Shown here: positions 54,088 through 63,319 of the stretch, in pieces | How positions within the stretch are numbered: the stretch's first letter is position 1 | How the letters are laid out: each line of letters begins with the position of its first letter | Assembly: GCF_001676725.1 (NCBI RefSeq) | Contig: NZ_CP016172.1 | Coordinates: 1,116,001-1,180,000 of the forward strand | Direction: 5' to 3' | DNA: 64,000 bases | Source of the DNA: Bordetella flabilis | Lineage (GTDB): Bacteria > Pseudomonadota > Gammaproteobacteria > Burkholderiales > Burkholderiaceae_B | Made by a program: the position numbers and the translations under genes | Notes under the pieces: generated by a model | The model's database searches: none | Told to the model about the DNA's origin: nothing | Seen by the model: only the letters and a program-made list of their open reading frames with translations

Positions 54088-54303
54088 TGCACCTCCTTCT
54101 GGAAAGCCGGCGCGGTATGCGCCAGCCCGTGCCGGCGCCGCCGGCGAGCCGGGCCTACCCGGGGACTATACTTTTTGGCGGCCATGCCGGTGTCCTCCAT
54201 TGTGGTTAGTTTCGTGGCGGACGCGGCCCTCTAACCGCTGGGCAAGCTGGCTACGCGGCGCGGACGCGCCATTCCTGACTTCATTTGTCCATGTCGGAGC
54301 ACC

Positions 54304-55230
54304 ATGCCTACCTCAGATGCGCCACGGTACCGCGGTATTTTCCCCGTCGTGCCCACCCCTTTCACCGAGTCCGGCGAACTGGATCTGGAAAGCCAGAAAC
54401 GTTGTGTCGATTTCATGATCGACGCCGGTTCGGACGGCCTGTGCATCCTGGCCAATTTTTCCGAGCAGTTCCTGTTGACGGACGACGAACGCGAAGTGCT
54501 GACGCGCACGGTCCTGGAGCACGTGGGCGGACGGGTGCCGGTCATCGTCACGACGACGCACTTCAGCACGACCGCCTGTATCGCGCGCAGCCGCCAGGCC
54601 CAGGAGATGGGCGCCGCGATGGTGATGGTGATGCCGCCTTACCATGGCGCCACGTTCCGCGTGCCGGAGACGCAGATCTTCGAGTTCTATCAGCGCCTAT
54701 CCGATGCGCTGCGCATTCCCATCATGATCCAGGACGCTCCCGCCAGCGGTACGGTGCTGGCCGCGTCCCTGCTGGCGCGCATGGCGCGCGAGATCGAGCA
54801 GGTTTCGTACTTCAAGATCGAGACCGCCGGCGCGGCCGCCAAGCTGCGTGAGCTGATCCGCCTGGGCGGGCAGGCGGTGGAAGGTCCGTGGGACGGCGAG
54901 GAGGCCATTACGCTGCTGCCGGACCTGGACGCGGGCGCGACAGGCTCGATGACCGGAGGCGCCTATCCCGACGGTATCCGGCCGATCATCGAGGCGCATC
55001 GCCGGGGCGACCACGAAGAGGCTTTCCGGCTGTATCAGCGGTGGCTGCCGCTCATCAATTACGAGAACCGGCAGGCCGGCTTCCTGGCCGCCAAGGCGCT
55101 GATGAAGGAGGGCGGCATCATCGCCTGCGATGCGCCCCGGCACCCCTGGCCTTCCTTGCATCCGCAGACCCGCGAGGGATTGATGGCAACCGCTCGCCGG
55201 CTGGATCCCCTGGTATTGCGCTGGCGTTGA
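54304..55230 (+). CDS. DHDPS-family dehydratase/aldolase, L-2-keto-3-deoxyarabonate dehydratase-like
   Basis: The 308-residue TIM-barrel enzyme belongs to the DapA/NanA family, with GIFPVVPTPFTESGELDLE at the start, and Schiff-base Lys171 in SYFKIETAG. The active-site Tyr strand that reads IYNVP in DapA is IMIQDAPASG here, as in L-2-keto-3-deoxyarabonate dehydratases, so it is more likely a sugar-acid dehydratase than dihydrodipicolinate synthase. The GAMTG-like loop (GATGSMTGGAYPDGI) is present. No sugar-acid genes lie beside it. A strong hairpin follows the stop. Confidence 0.85.
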   Translation: MPTSDAPRYRGIFPVVPTPFTESGELDLESQKRCVDFMIDAGSDGLCILANFSEQFLLTDDEREVLTRTVLEHVGGRVPVIVTTTHFSTTACIARSRQAQEMGAAMVMVMPPYHGATFRVPETQIFEFYQRLSDALRIPIMIQDAPASGTVLAASLLARMAREIEQVSYFKIETAGAAAKLRELIRLGGQAVEGPWDGEEAITLLPDLDAGATGSMTGGAYPDGIRPIIEAHRRGDHEEAFRLYQRWLPLINYENRQAGFLAAKALMKEGGIIACDAPRHPWPSLHPQTREGLMATARRLDPLVLRWR

Positions 55231-55264
55231 CGCGCGGGAAGACGGCACGCGCGGCCGCGCGCCC

Positions 55265-55302
55265 GCCCCGGCGCGCGGTGCTTCGCAGCGGCGCGCCGGG
55301 GC
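55265..55302. terminator. Hairpin terminator between convergent genes
   Basis: Arms 55265-55276 and 55291-55302 are perfect 12-bp complements around a 14-nt loop. On the plus strand TCTTC follows, a weak T-rich end for the DHDPS-like gene. It also lies 4 bp after the stop of the leftward adhesin gene, so it may act in both directions. Confidence 0.5.
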
Positions 55303-55305
55303 TCT

Positions 55306-58300
55306 TCAAACCTGGCCTTCGCACAGCAGGTTGCCCTTGAGCATCAGGTCCTTGATGATGGCGGCATCGTGCAACATGCCGTTGTTCGTCAGGTCCACGT
55401 TTTCCAGAGTGATCTTCTGGTCGAAGCCGTTGTTGGGCCCGGTGCCCGCCGTATTGACCTGGATGGCCGTGCCGTTGCCTTCTTTGGTGAAGTGCAGATA
55501 GCGCGTCAGGTCACCCTCGGCCGGATCGTCCAGCAGGTCGCGCAGATCCAGCACGTCGCCACCGCGCGAGACCGCATCGGTGGAGAAATTGCGGATCGTG
55601 TCCAGCGCCGGTGCTTCGCGAGTGCCCTGGTCTCCTTGTTCCCAACGGAAGCTGTCGCCGCCCTTGCCGCCGAGCAGCAGATCGTGATCCCTGCCGCCGA
55701 TCAGCACATCGCCCTCATCGCCGGCGATGAGTGTGTCGTTCCCGGCGCCGCCATGCAGGAAATTCCGGCCCGCTTCGCCGTGCAGGTGGTCATTGCCGCC
55801 CTGTCCATAGATGGAGTCGTCACCGTTGCCGCCACGGATGCTGTCGTTGCCGCCATGCGTGTCGTCACGGACGTTCAGCGTGTCCGTATGCTGCTTGATG
55901 TAGTCGTACAGCTCCTCGGCGGTGGGGCTATGCCCGGTAGCCGCGGCCAGGTAGCCGGCAAGTGCGTCCATGCCCTGGCCGTCGTGCGTGCCGGACTGAT
56001 GTCCCGCCCAGGACAAGGCGTCGGTGTTGGGTGTGTCGCCGAAGATAAGATCCGCCCCGTCACCACCCACGATGGTGTCGTCGCCGGGCGCCAGCCGCTC
56101 GGTTTTTATCAGGCCGCGGTTCAGCGCTGCTTCCAGGTCGGCGGCTTTATGCACGTTCAGGGTTTCCCCCGCCGGTCCGGTGATCGTCGTAACGTCGACC
56201 CGCGATAGCCCGGAAACGGCAATCGTCGCGGCGTGTCCGTCGGGCGTACGGTCGTGCAGCTCGAACATCAGCCGGTACTCGCCGGCCTCCGTGACGGAAG
56301 GGGTGCGGACGGCATTGACATTGCTGCCCCGGTATATGCCATGCTCGGGATGGACTTCCTCCCAGCCGTTCGCCGTCGCGCGCTGAAGCACCCATGTATA
56401 GCCGTCCTCGCCGCGCGGCTGGAATTTCACCATGAAGATAAGCGCCGACCCGCTATCCAGGTGCACCGACGGTGTATGGGCGACGGCGGGCTCCGGCCGT
56501 TCGCCGTGCCGCGGATCTGGATCGGCGAGTTCGAAAGGATCCCATATCTGCGTCTGGCGGTAGGCCCGGGCGGATTCGGGGCCACGTTCCGGGGTATTGC
56601 CCATGAGTCGGAAGAAGGGTTCGCTGCTGGGCGGAACCCCCACGCCTATGGTCCGCACGGCGCTGATTTCCTTCAGGGGTTCGCACGCCTTGAGCGTGTC
56701 GGCCAGGACCCGTTCGTCGTCCGCGATGTCCGGGCGCAGGCCGTTCGTCCTGCTCGGCATGCCGTCACTGAGGAAGTAGGTCACGTTCTCGTACTGGTTC
56801 CCCGCCGGATCGATGGCGCGTTGTTCCTTGAACCAGGCGACCGCCATGGCCAGGGCCGATTCGTAGTTCGTTTCGCCGTGGTCGGCGGATATCTTGCCGA
56901 TCTCGGCGATAAGTTCCTTGACGTTGGACGCGCTCAGGCCCGAGATGGATTTGATGGTATGCGCGGTCTGGCCAAAGCCGATCAGTGTCAGGTTCACGGC
57001 GCCATCCGCATACTTCTCCAGGTTATTGACCAGGTTGACCAGGGCCGCCTTGAGCAGCGAGATTTTCTCCTGCCCTGGCGCCGGTTTCTGGCTGCTGTCC
57101 AGGCCGGCGGCCATGCTGTCGGACAGGTCGACGATCAAGGCGATGTTGTAGCTCTTGCCCGGAATGACGGTGGTTTGCGCACCTCCCTTGTCGCCGACGA
57201 TGACGTCGTCGCCCGAGCCGCCGCTCAGGGGCACCGTACCGCCCTGGCCGCCGCCGCCGCTGCCTTCGTTGCCGCCGACCACCAGGTTATGGGTGGCCAT
57301 GCCGAAGCTGTACCCGGCAGAGGTATCGCGCCCCCCTTGATCCGTGCCGCCGGTGTCGCGCACCGCGAAACCGAAGGACGTGTCCTTGCCGTCGGTGGCC
57401 GGTGTGTAGGCCAGCTTGCCGGCCGCGATGTCGGCCGCCCGGATGACCTGGCCCTGCGTCACGGCCTGGCCGTTCAGCGCCAGGCCGCCGCTGTCCGGCG
57501 TGCGGGTGACGACGACGCTTTGCAGGCTGTCGTGCTCGCCATGGCTGTCGCTGAAGGCGAACTCGTTGATCCCGAAGGTATGGGATTGGCCCAGGCGCAC
57601 GGTGGCCGCGTTGTCCGCGGAGCTCGGCGCATCGTTGGTGCCAGCGATGTTCACCGTCACGGTGTGCGTCGTCGTGCCATCCTGCGAGGTCACCGTGAAG
57701 GTGCGCGGGCCCAGCGTGTCGTTGCCGGACAGGGCCTGCACCGCCGGATGGTCGTTGTCCAGCGTGTAGGTCCAGTTGCCGTTGGCGTCCACGGTGAAGG
57801 TGCCGTAGCCGTCCTGCACGGTCTGCGGTTTGAAGAAGGCTTGACCCTGGTCGGCATCGGTGATGTCCAGCTTGCCTTGCGCGCTGGGCCGGGCGTCCTC
57901 GATGACCAGGCCGCGATCGCCGCCGCTGGCATGCGGCTTGATGACCGGGATGTCATTGGTGCCGGTGATGTTCACCGTGATGGTCTGCGTCGCCGTGCCG
58001 CCATGGCCGTCGTCGGTCTTGATCGTGAAGACATCCTGAACCTCCTGGCCGGCCGCCAGGGCCTGCGTGGCCGGGGTGTCGACCGCATAGGTCCACTTGC
58101 CGGTGGCGTCCACCGCCAGGTAACCGTAGGTGCCTTTCGGATTGCCATCCACCGTCCAGGTGTGGCCGTCGCGGATGTCGACGTCCGCCACGCTGAGCTG
58201 CCCCGTCACCTTGGAGGCGCCATCCTCGGCGGTGGCGCCGGTGCTGACGCCGCTGATCGTCGGGATGTCGTTGGTACCGACGATGGTGACCGTCACTTCA

Positions 58301-61300
58301 TGCCGCGCGCTGCCGTCGACCGACGATACGGTGAACTTCTCGACCAGCGTCTCGCCCTTGCTCAGCTGCTGCACGAGCGGATCGCTGTTGTTCAGGTCGT
58401 AGGTCCAGTTTCCGTTGGCGTCGATGGTGAACGTGCCGTGCTGGCCGGGGGTGTTCGGCTGCGCCACGAGCTGGGACTGGCCGGGGTCCGGATCCTGCAC
58501 GTCCAGCCTGCCGCCGGTCGTGTAGGCGACGTCCTCCACCACCTGGCCCGTGTCGCTGTCCGGGCTGTGCGGCGTGATGGTGGCGCCATCCTCCGTGCCG
58601 TTGATGGCGATGGTGATGGTGCTGGTGGCGGTGCCGTCCTGGCTGGTGATGGTGTAGGTTTCGATGATGCGTTCGCCGGCCTTCAGGCCCTGCAGGCTGG
58701 GATGACCGTTCTCGACGTTGTAGGTATAGGAGCCGTCCGCGCTGAACACCAGTGTGCCCAGCGGCAGATTGCCATTGCCCGTGCTGCCGTTGAAGCGCGC
58801 CTCGGGCTGGAAAGCGCTTTGGCCCGCATCGTGGTCGGCGATGGTGAGCCGGCCCCTGGCGCTGAGCATGCCTGTGGCCTCGTCCACGCCGAAGTCCTCG
58901 GTCAGGTCTACGGTGCCGCTGCTCAGCACAGGCACGTCGTTGGTGCCAACGATAGTCACCGTCACCGCATGCTGCGCGCTGCCGTCGGTCGACGAAACCG
59001 TGAACTTCTCCGTCAGGGTCCGGCCCGCCCCCAGGGCTTGCACCGCCGGGTCGCTATTGGCCAGCGTGTACGTCCAGTTGCCGCTTTCGTCGATGGAGAA
59101 GCTGCCATGGTTGCCCGCGTGCAGGGTCTGCGCCACGAATCCGTTCTGGCCCGCATCGGCATCGTGGATGTCGAGCTTGCCGCCGGTCGTGTCCTGCACG
59201 TCCTCGGTGACCATGCCGTGGTCGCTGGCGCTGCCCGGTATCCGCGGATCGCCGGGATCGTGCGGGGCGATGGCCGCGCCGTCGTCCGTGCCGTGGAGGG
59301 TAATGGTGATGGTGCCGGTCTTCGTGCCGTCCAGGCTGGTGACCGTATAGGTTTCGATGATGCTTTCGCCGGCCTTCAGCGCCTGCACCGCCGCGTTGGT
59401 ATTGTCCACCGTGTAGGTGTAGGAACCGTCGGGGTTGAACACCAGCGTGCCCAGCGGCGCATTGCCATTGCCGGTGCTGCCGTCGAAGCGCGCGTGCGGC
59501 TGGAACCGGCTTTCGCCTTCGTCCCGGTCGGCGATGGTGAGCTGGCCGTGGGTCGTCAACCGACCGTCGGCGACATCATGGTCTTCGGTGACGGCGCTGG
59601 CGCCGCTGCCGATTCCAGGGATGTCGTTGCTGCCCTTGATCGTCACCGTTACGGTGTGCAGGGCGGTACCGTCCAGCGATGACACGGTGAACCGCTCGAT
59701 CATCGTTTGCCCGGCGCCCAGCGCCTGCACGGCCGGATCGTCGTTGTTCAACAGGTAATACCAACTGCCGTTCTCGGCGATGGAGAATGCGCCGTACAGG
59801 CCGGCTACCTTGTCCTGGGCGGCGAACCTGTCTTCGCCCGCGTCGACGTCCCTGACCTGCAGCGTGCCGCTGGTCCTGATGGTTTCGTCTTCCACCACCA
59901 CGCCGTGGTCGTTCGCGCCGCCACGGCCGAAGGGATGGCGCATATAACGGACCGTAATGTCGGCAGGGTCGTTCGCGCCATTGATGGCGATGGTGATGGT
60001 GCTGGCAGCGGTGCCGTCCAGGCTGGTGACGGTGTAGGTTTCGAGGATGCGCTCGCCGGCCTTCAATGCCTGGATCTCGGGCCTGGCGTTATCGACGGTG
60101 TAGGTATAGGAGCCGTCGGGGTTGAACACCAGCGTGCCCAGCGGCGCGTTGCCGTTGCCGGTGCTGCCGTCGAAGCGTGCTTGAGGCTGGAAGCTGTCCT
60201 GCCCGGCGTCCTGGTCGGCGATGGTGAGCTGGCCCTTGGCGGTGAGCAGGCCCGTGGTCTCTTCCACGTCCAGGTCTTCGGTGATTTCCGACGTGCCGGT
60301 GCTCAATTGCGGCACGTCGTTGGTGCCGTGGATGACGATGGTGATCGTGCTGGTGGCTGTGCCGTCCAGGCTGGTGACGGTGTAGGTTTCGACGACGCGC
60401 TCGCCGGCCTTCAGGGACTGGATTTCGGGTTTGGCGTTATCGATGGTGTAGGTGTAGGCGCCGTCGGCATTGAACGCCAGCACGCCCAGGGGCGCGTTGC
60501 TGTTGCCGGTGCTGCCGTCGAACCGTGCGTGGGGCTGGAAGCTGCCCTGACCGGCATCCGCATCGGCGATGGTGAGCTGGCCCTTGACGGTGATCAGGCC
60601 GGTAGATTCGTCTACGTTCAGGTCTTCGGTGATTTCAGACGTGCCGCTGCTCAATTGCGGCACGTCGTTGGCGCCGTGGATGACGATGGTAATGGTGCTG
60701 GTGGCGGTGCCGTCCAGGCTGGTAACGGTGTAGGTTTCGACGATGCGCTCGCCCGCCTTCAGTGCCTGGACGGCGGGATGCGCGTTACTCACGCTGTAGG
60801 TGTAGGAACCGTCGGTATTGAAAACCAGCGCGCCCAAGGCCAGGTTGCCGTTGCCCGTGCTGCCCTCGAAGCGCGCCTCCGGCTGGAAGCTGCTTTGCCC
60901 GGCATCCTGGTCGGTAATGGAGAGGCGGCCGGTGGTTGTCAGCAGGCCGGTGGCCTCGTCCACGCCCAAGTCTTCGGTCAGCTCCGACGTGCCGCTGCTC
61001 AACCGGGGCGTGTCGCGGGCGCCGTGGATGATGATGGTGATCGTGCTGGTGGTCGTACCGTCCAGGCTCGTGACGCTGTAGCTTTCGACGATGCGTTCGC
61101 CGGCATCCAAGGCCTGGATCGCTGGATGGGCATTGTCGACGCTGTAGGTGTACGAGCCATCGCTGCGCAGGACCAGCGTGCCCAGCGGAGTATTGCCATT
61201 GCCGGTGCTGCCGTCGAAGTGCGCTTGCGGGCGGACGCGGCTTTGGCCCGTATCCGCATCGACGATGGTCAGCTGGCCCTGGGCCCTGAGCAGGCCCGTG

Positions 61301-63030
61301 CTTGCATCCATGTCCAGGTCTTCCGTCAGTTCGGCCGTGCCGCTGCTCAATTGCGGCAGATCGTTGGTGCCGTGGATGACGATGCCGATCGTGCTGCTTG
61401 CCGTGCCGTCCCCGCTGGCGACGGTGTAGGTCTCGACGATGCGCTCGCCGGCATTCAAGGCCTGGATCGCGGGATTGGCGTTATCGATGGCGTAGGTATA
61501 GGACCCGTCGGCGTTGAAGACCAGTGCGCCCAGCGGCGCGTTGCCGTTGCCCGTACTGCCGTCGAACCGCGCGTGCGGCCGGAAGCTGTCCTGGCCGGCA
61601 TCCTGGTCGGCGATGGTGAGCTGGCCCGTGGCGGTGAGCAGGCCGGTGGCTTCGTCCACGTCCTGGTCTTCGGTGAGTTCGGCCGTGCCGCTGCTCAGGT
61701 GGGGCACGTCGTTCGTGCCGTTGATGACGATGGTGATCGTCCCCGTGGCCGTGCCGTCCACGCTGGTGACGGAGTAGGTCTCGACGATGCGTTCGCCGGC
61801 CTTCAGGGCCTGGATTTCGGGCGTGGCGTTATCGACGCTGTAGATGTACGAACCGTCGGCGTTGAACACCAGGGTTCCAAGGGGCGCGTTGCCATTGGCG
61901 GTGCTGCCGTCGAAGCGCGCGTCCACCTGGAAGCGGCCTTGGCCCGCATCCGCGTCGGCGATGATGAGCTGGCCCCTGGCGGTGAGCAGGCCGCTGGCCG
62001 CGTCCACGTCCAGGTCTTCGGTCAGCTCCGCGGTGCCGCTGCGCAATACAGGCACATCGTTCGTGCCCTTGATGACCACGGTGATGGTGCTGGTGGCGCT
62101 GCCGTCCTGGCTGGTGACGATGTAGGTTTCGACGATGCGTTCGCCCGCATTCAAGGCCTGGACCGTGGGATGCGCGTTGTCGACGCTGTAGGTGTACGAG
62201 CCATCGGCATTGAACACGAGTATGCCCAGCGGCATGTCGCCGTTGCCCGTGCCGCCCTCGAAGCGCGCGTCCGGCCGGAAACTGCTTTGGCCGGCGTCCT
62301 CGTCCACGATGCCCAATCGACCGCCGGAGACCAGCAGCCCGGTGGATGCGTCGACGTCCACGTCCTCGGTCAATTCGGCCGTTCCGCCGGTCAAGCGCGG
62401 TATATGGTTTTCCGCCATGGATGCCTCGCGCTTTGGCGGGACCTCCAGTGCGCCTTGCCCGACCACCGCATGATGCGCGACCGTGGTCTTTTCGGCACCT
62501 GCGTCGGTGGCCTCGAGCTCCTTGCCGGCGCGCGGCGGCATGGACGCAGCGGATCTGGATTCGAGGGACCCGTGAACGTCCGGGTGCACCGCCCGAAGGG
62601 ATCCGAGCAGCAGGGGATTGCCTGCGGTTTCCACGATGCGGCCGACGCGCACGAAGCTGTTGCCGCCGTCATTGTCCCCGCTCGCGATCACGCGCGCGCG
62701 CTGTTCATCATCGGCTAGGGCCTGCTGCACATGCGCGATCGGCGTGCGATCGGGCCATTCGTCTTCGACCGGCGCCGCGACGGCCGTGGATGGCGCCTGC
62801 TCGTTCCGGCCGGCCTGGTGGGCGTCGGTGGCGGGTTGGGGATCGCCGCCGATCAGCACCGGCATGCCGCCTTCCATCCGCACGGCGACGGAGGCGCCCG
62901 GCGCAGTGAACATCTCGGCGCCCGGGGGAATACGGCTGCCTGCTTGAAGCATCGACAGGGAGCCGTCGGGATTGCGTATCCAGGCTTGGCCAGTGACGTT
63001 CATCACAACCGCAGGAGTGGCAAAAGCCAT
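55306..63030 (-). CDS. Giant type I-secreted adhesin with retention module, VCBS repeats, VWA domain and RTX tail
   Basis: This 2574-residue protein resembles LapA/BapA biofilm adhesins. Residues 1-60 (MAFATPAVVMNVTGQAWIRN, PPGAEMFTAPGASVAV) match the retention module that anchors such adhesins in the outer-membrane pore. About 14 VCBS-type repeats of roughly 100 residues follow (typical end GTNDVP; inner NADGSYTYSVDN and AGERIVETYTVTS), then a von Willebrand A domain with the MIDAS motif DLSDS and LSDGMPS, a linker, RTX nonapeptides (GGNDSIRGGNGDDSIYG, GGAGNDTLIAG) and a C-terminal T1SS signal region. The start at 63030 has GGAG upstream; the frame to 63123 adds non-family sequence. It lies 289 bp downstream of a HlyD-like gene on the same strand. 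TAVAAP near residue 82 is a possible periplasmic protease site. Confidence 0.94.
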   Translation of the reverse strand: MAFATPAVVMNVTGQAWIRNPDGSLSMLQAGSRIPPGAEMFTAPGASVAVRMEGGMPVLIGGDPQPATDAHQAGRNEQAPSTAVAAPVEDEWPDRTPIAHVQQALADDEQRARVIASGDNDGGNSFVRVGRIVETAGNPLLLGSLRAVHPDVHGSLESRSAASMPPRAGKELEATDAGAEKTTVAHHAVVGQGALEVPPKREASMAENHIPRLTGGTAELTEDVDVDASTGLLVSGGRLGIVDEDAGQSSFRPDARFEGGTGNGDMPLGILVFNADGSYTYSVDNAHPTVQALNAGERIVETYIVTSQDGSATSTITVVIKGTNDVPVLRSGTAELTEDLDVDAASGLLTARGQLIIADADAGQGRFQVDARFDGSTANGNAPLGTLVFNADGSYIYSVDNATPEIQALKAGERIVETYSVTSVDGTATGTITIVINGTNDVPHLSSGTAELTEDQDVDEATGLLTATGQLTIADQDAGQDSFRPHARFDGSTGNGNAPLGALVFNADGSYTYAIDNANPAIQALNAGERIVETYTVASGDGTASSTIGIVIHGTNDLPQLSSGTAELTEDLDMDASTGLLRAQGQLTIVDADTGQSRVRPQAHFDGSTGNGNTPLGTLVLRSDGSYTYSVDNAHPAIQALDAGERIVESYSVTSLDGTTTSTITIIIHGARDTPRLSSGTSELTEDLGVDEATGLLTTTGRLSITDQDAGQSSFQPEARFEGSTGNGNLALGALVFNTDGSYTYSVSNAHPAVQALKAGERIVETYTVTSLDGTATSTITIVIHGANDVPQLSSGTSEITEDLNVDESTGLITVKGQLTIADADAGQGSFQPHARFDGSTGNSNAPLGVLAFNADGAYTYTIDNAKPEIQSLKAGERVVETYTVTSLDGTATSTITIVIHGTNDVPQLSTGTSEITEDLDVEETTGLLTAKGQLTIADQDAGQDSFQPQARFDGSTGNGNAPLGTLVFNPDGSYTYTVDNARPEIQALKAGERILETYTVTSLDGTAASTITIAINGANDPADITVRYMRHPFGRGGANDHGVVVEDETIRTSGTLQVRDVDAGEDRFAAQDKVAGLYGAFSIAENGSWYYLLNNDDPAVQALGAGQTMIERFTVSSLDGTALHTVTVTIKGSNDIPGIGSGASAVTEDHDVADGRLTTHGQLTIADRDEGESRFQPHARFDGSTGNGNAPLGTLVFNPDGSYTYTVDNTNAAVQALKAGESIIETYTVTSLDGTKTGTITITLHGTDDGAAIAPHDPGDPRIPGSASDHGMVTEDVQDTTGGKLDIHDADAGQNGFVAQTLHAGNHGSFSIDESGNWTYTLANSDPAVQALGAGRTLTEKFTVSSTDGSAQHAVTVTIVGTNDVPVLSSGTVDLTEDFGVDEATGMLSARGRLTIADHDAGQSAFQPEARFNGSTGNGNLPLGTLVFSADGSYTYNVENGHPSLQGLKAGERIIETYTITSQDGTATSTITIAINGTEDGATITPHSPDSDTGQVVEDVAYTTGGRLDVQDPDPGQSQLVAQPNTPGQHGTFTIDANGNWTYDLNNSDPLVQQLSKGETLVEKFTVSSVDGSARHEVTVTIVGTNDIPTISGVSTGATAEDGASKVTGQLSVADVDIRDGHTWTVDGNPKGTYGYLAVDATGKWTYAVDTPATQALAAGQEVQDVFTIKTDDGHGGTATQTITVNITGTNDIPVIKPHASGGDRGLVIEDARPSAQGKLDITDADQGQAFFKPQTVQDGYGTFTVDANGNWTYTLDNDHPAVQALSGNDTLGPRTFTVTSQDGTTTHTVTVNIAGTNDAPSSADNAATVRLGQSHTFGINEFAFSDSHGEHDSLQSVVVTRTPDSGGLALNGQAVTQGQVIRAADIAAGKLAYTPATDGKDTSFGFAVRDTGGTDQGGRDTSAGYSFGMATHNLVVGGNEGSGGGGQGGTVPLSGGSGDDVIVGDKGGAQTTVIPGKSYNIALIVDLSDSMAAGLDSSQKPAPGQEKISLLKAALVNLVNNLEKYADGAVNLTLIGFGQTAHTIKSISGLSASNVKELIAEIGKISADHGETNYESALAMAVAWFKEQRAIDPAGNQYENVTYFLSDGMPSRTNGLRPDIADDERVLADTLKACEPLKEISAVRTIGVGVPPSSEPFFRLMGNTPERGPESARAYRQTQIWDPFELADPDPRHGERPEPAVAHTPSVHLDSGSALIFMVKFQPRGEDGYTWVLQRATANGWEEVHPEHGIYRGSNVNAVRTPSVTEAGEYRLMFELHDRTPDGHAATIAVSGLSRVDVTTITGPAGETLNVHKAADLEAALNRGLIKTERLAPGDDTIVGGDGADLIFGDTPNTDALSWAGHQSGTHDGQGMDALAGYLAAATGHSPTAEELYDYIKQHTDTLNVRDDTHGGNDSIRGGNGDDSIYGQGGNDHLHGEAGRNFLHGGAGNDTLIAGDEGDVLIGGRDHDLLLGGKGGDSFRWEQGDQGTREAPALDTIRNFSTDAVSRGGDVLDLRDLLDDPAEGDLTRYLHFTKEGNGTAIQVNTAGTGPNNGFDQKITLENVDLTNNGMLHDAAIIKDLMLKGNLLCEGQV
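57625..62410 (-). repeat. About 14 tandem VCBS-encoding repeats, near 300 bp each
   Basis: The DNA is a tandem series of units encoding VCBS repeats. Units 1-7 and 9 and 11 (ELTEDLDVD type) are the most alike; units 8, 10, 12 and 14 (VVEDV/GGKLDI type) form a second class, and unit 13 is divergent. The high identity among neighbouring units makes the tract prone to length change by recombination and to assembly errors. Confidence 0.85.
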
Positions 63031-63319
63031 GTCCAATCTCCAAATTGAAAAATGGGTAATCCTAGAAGCAGGTATCGCGCGTTCACAGAGCGCTTGATCT
63101 GATTTTTCGTGCGCGGATGACAAATCCGGTTAGATTGCGGCGCGTGTCGGGGATTGGTCCTAGCAGAGCAGGCATGCACGGGCGTGACGAAGCCGGTGAA
63201 AGGCATGGCGCGCATGCGGCGCCACCATGTCGGGCTGGCGGTGTAGGGATCAGGGAGGCCCGGGACGCGCGCGAGGCGGCGCTTCGTGGCGCTCCGTGGC
63301 GCTTCGTAGTGCGCGGCCT
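63031..63319 (-). promoter_or_regulatory. Intergenic region between the HlyD-like gene and the adhesin gene
   Basis: These 289 bp hold no supported gene. A short 10-bp tandem repeat (GGCGCTTCGT type, three units, 63278-63307) follows the hlyD stop. The half nearest the adhesin is more AT-rich and probably carries its promoter, but I could not identify a convincing -35/-10 pair. Confidence 0.4.

Noticed and set aside
55231..55305. Small gene between the DHDPS-like gene and the adhesin
   Set aside because: The 75 bp are almost entirely the hairpin terminator.
56233..62718. Very long plus-strand frames (1149 and 1003 codons) opposite the adhesin
   Set aside because: They mirror the VCBS repeats of the minus-strand gene, and the family motifs and ribosome binding site are only on the minus strand.
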